Shown here one piece after another: positions 62,248-64,000 of a DNA stretch of 64,000 nt; position 1 is the stretch's first letter; each line of letters begins with the position of its first letter. The notes beneath the pieces are model-generated. The model was not told the origin of the DNA. It saw only the letters and a program-made list of their open reading frames with translations, and did no database searches. The translations under genes were made by a program, and so were the position numbers. This stretch comes from an uncultured Desulfobacter sp. (GTDB taxonomy: Bacteria > Desulfobacterota > Desulfobacteria > Desulfobacterales > Desulfobacteraceae), in NCBI RefSeq assembly GCF_963677125.1, contig NZ_OY781882.1, positions 2,488,501 through 2,552,500 on the forward strand. Direction: 5' to 3'.

Positions 62248-63033
62248 ATGGAAGACAATCAAGCTAATCCATACGCTGTCCTGGACCAGCCCCAGGTGCT
62301 TCAATATCTGTTTCATCCGCGGCGCGACGTTCCGGGAAAGTCCGTTTCCGACAAGGAATATTTTATTCCCGTTGACCAGGATATTGAAATCGGGGCAACC
62401 TTTCACTTGGCAGCCCCCTCATTTCCCACCATTCTTTTCTTTCACGGCAATGGCGAGATCGTATCCGACTATGATGATCTTGGGCCCGTTTTCAATCAAC
62501 AGGGTATCAATTTTATAGTTGTCGACTACCGGGGATACGGCAAATCTTCAGGCTCACCCACAGTCTCTTCAATGCTGCTGGATTGCCATAAAATTTTGGA
62601 TTTCGTTATTAAGGAACTTAAAAATCGTGCTTTTACAGGTTCCCTGACGGTTATGGGCCGATCCCTTGGCAGTGCACCGGCTCTGGAGTTGGCAGCCAAT
62701 CGTCAAGACAGAATTGACAGGCTGGTCATCGAAAGCGGATTTGCCCATGCGGCCCCACTGTTGAAGACCCTCGGGCTTGATCCCGGCAAAATTGGTTTTC
62801 AGGAAACTCAAGGGTTCGGCAATGCCGATAAAATACAGCACTGGCACAAGCCCCTTTTAGTTATCCATGCCCAGTTTGACCACATTATTGACTTTTCACA
62901 AGGCCAAGATCTTTACAATCTTTGCCCTTGCGCAGACAAAAATCTTTTAATGATCCCCGGCGCCAATCACAACGATATTTTTATCAAGGGGTTTGATCAG
63001 TATATGTACAGCCTGAAAATGTTTCTTGACTGA
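62248..63033 (+). CDS. Alpha/beta hydrolase
   Basis: This 261-residue serine hydrolase has the oxyanion strand TILFFHGNGEIVSDYDDL, VVDYRGYGKSSGSP, the nucleophile elbow VMGRSLGSAPALELA, the acid in HAQFDHIIDF and the final His in PGANHNDIF. It resembles the BEM46/ABHD13-like group of cytoplasmic hydrolases. A TTG-initiated frame starts at 62200, but the ATG at 62248 follows AAGGAG with good spacing. Probably cotranscribed with the asparaginase-like gene. Substrate unknown. Confidence 0.87.
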   Translation: MEDNQANPYAVLDQPQVLQYLFHPRRDVPGKSVSDKEYFIPVDQDIEIGATFHLAAPSFPTILFFHGNGEIVSDYDDLGPVFNQQGINFIVVDYRGYGKSSGSPTVSSMLLDCHKILDFVIKELKNRAFTGSLTVMGRSLGSAPALELAANRQDRIDRLVIESGFAHAAPLLKTLGLDPGKIGFQETQGFGNADKIQHWHKPLLVIHAQFDHIIDFSQGQDLYNLCPCADKNLLMIPGANHNDIFIKGFDQYMYSLKMFLD

Positions 63034-63052
63034 TAGGAGCTTAAAAGGCGGC

Positions 63053-64000
63053 TTAGTCCGTAAACACTTGAATTCTATTTCTCCCTTCATGTTTGGCCTG
63101 GTAAAGTGCCTTATCTGCGCTTTCAAACAAATCCGACATGGGAATATTATCATCTGACGGCTTTAATGTTTCAAGCCCCATGCTGAAAGTAAGATAAGAA
63201 GCGACCGGAGAATCCGGATGGGGCAATTGAACTGTATTTATTTTGTCATGAATGTGTTGTGCGATGTAAACAGCACCGGATTTATCCGTATCAGGCATCA
63301 GAATACCAAATTCCTCTCCGCCCAAACGAATGACGAGATCTGTCTGACGGGAGACAGTTTGTGTCAGTAGCGCCGCCACTTGTTTAAGGCACTCGTCCCC
63401 GGCCGGATGGCCCAGCGTATCATTATACCGTTTAAAATAATCAATATCGATGATAAGAAAACTCAGCGGCCTGTCACTCCGGCGGCAGAACTGCCATTGA
63501 TATGCCAACGCTTCGTCAAACTTCCTGCGATTGCCCAAACCGGTCAGGCCATCCACCAATGTAAGCTGTGTAAGCTTTTCCTGCTGTTTTGTTATTTTTT
63601 CAGACATTTGAGCAATTGTTTCCACAAGACTGGTTAATTCCCTGGATATCGGTTTCGGATATTCAGACGGCGGGTCTCCTTCCCCAATCTTAAGCGCCAC
63701 CGTCTCAACCTTGTGAATAACAATTCTCAGTTTATTGGTCAAAATAGCGACAATTATTGCTGTGAGTAAAAGAATGATCAAATTTATTGTCGTAAGCAGT
63801 TTAGTTATCCGTATCTGTTTTTCAGTTGCTTTTTCTTCGGCAAATGCAATTCTCATTGCTCCGATAATTTTAGCGTCTAACAAATAGGGAACAGCATAAT
63901 AAAACATATTCTTTTCCAATGTATTGCTGTATCGAGAAGATTTTCCGGGTTGTCCCTGGAGCGCGGCCTTCATCTCCGGCCGTCCGGCATGGTTCTCCAT
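63053..64000 (-). CDS. Membrane-bound diguanylate cyclase (GGDEF), 5' end beyond window
   Basis: The visible 315 residues end at the window edge; the first visible stretch (MENHAGRPEMKAAL, RYSNTL) looks like the inside of a periplasmic sensor domain, so the gene continues beyond 64000. A membrane helix (LTTINLIILLLTAIIVAIL) is followed by a HAMP/coiled-coil linker and a full GGDEF domain with the active-site motif RLGGEEFGILMP. The inhibitory I-site RQTD lies exactly five residues before GGEEF. It makes c-di-GMP, a common signal for EPS production. Confidence 0.92.
   Translation of the reverse strand: MENHAGRPEMKAALQGQPGKSSRYSNTLEKNMFYYAVPYLLDAKIIGAMRIAFAEEKATEKQIRITKLLTTINLIILLLTAIIVAILTNKLRIVIHKVETVALKIGEGDPPSEYPKPISRELTSLVETIAQMSEKITKQQEKLTQLTLVDGLTGLGNRRKFDEALAYQWQFCRRSDRPLSFLIIDIDYFKRYNDTLGHPAGDECLKQVAALLTQTVSRQTDLVIRLGGEEFGILMPDTDKSGAVYIAQHIHDKINTVQLPHPDSPVASYLTFSMGLETLKPSDDNIPMSDLFESADKALYQAKHEGRNRIQVFTD

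Overview
The window looks like chromosome from a Gram-negative sulfate-reducing deltaproteobacterium of the Desulfobacterales type. This is inferred from the combination of a dcw cell-division cluster, indolepyruvate:ferredoxin oxidoreductase, the classical (o-succinylbenzoate) menaquinone pathway and a large PEP-CTERM/exosortase exopolysaccharide (EPS) locus. No rRNA, tRNA, CRISPR array or intact insertion sequence was found.

Layout. 1-8282 (+): end of the dcw cluster, murD (3' end)-ftsW-murG-murC-murB-ftsQ-ftsA-ftsZ, tightly packed or overlapping. 8283-8828: a gene-free leader with a three-way-junction RNA fold and an intrinsic terminator just before the start of a DEAD-box RNA helicase (8829-10520). 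10617-12405: a convergent FKBP isomerase and a PEP-CTERM protein with a consensus sigma-54 promoter. 12618-17411 (-): tcdA, a TatD-family hydrolase, aroQ and iorBA, preceded by a riboswitch-like leader. 17605-20324 (-): a His-rich small protein, a UspA protein, and a GAF protein plus kinase-like protein behind a near-consensus sigma-70 promoter. 20345-26308 (-): menF-menD-menB-menC-menE, with a palindromic repeat between menB and menC. 26404-26871: YbaK-type deacylase.

27054-60913 (-) is a 34-kb EPS locus ending at a strong terminator (26950-26983). It contains gmd/fcl for GDP-fucose, four sulfotransferases, several glycosyltransferases, a flippase and a polymerase. It also has decorating enzymes (acyltransferases, deacetylase, CapA-like and ATP-grasp proteins), two secreted carbohydrate-related proteins, a WecA-like priming enzyme, an exosortase-EpsI fusion, PrsT, a VPxP-CTERM protein, and export/chain-length machinery (Wza-like, beta-barrel, Wzz/GumC, BY-kinase-like, ExeA-like ATPase). 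Read together, these genes would build and export a sulfated, fucose-containing, acylated polysaccharide while the exosortase processes CTERM proteins. The glycan-assembly middle (about 40-58.7 kb) is visibly more AT-rich than the flanks and carries gene remnants, which suggests a variable, horizontally acquired block.

61709-64000: a single-domain asparaginase-like protein, an alpha/beta hydrolase and the 3' part of a diguanylate cyclase cut by the window edge.

The most interesting unexplained signals are the iorA leader (17431-17572), where every non-Watson-Crick position in the two most informative stems is a G-U wobble on the transcribed strand only; the helicase leader (8462-8812); and sigma-54 promoters in front of both CTERM-protein genes.
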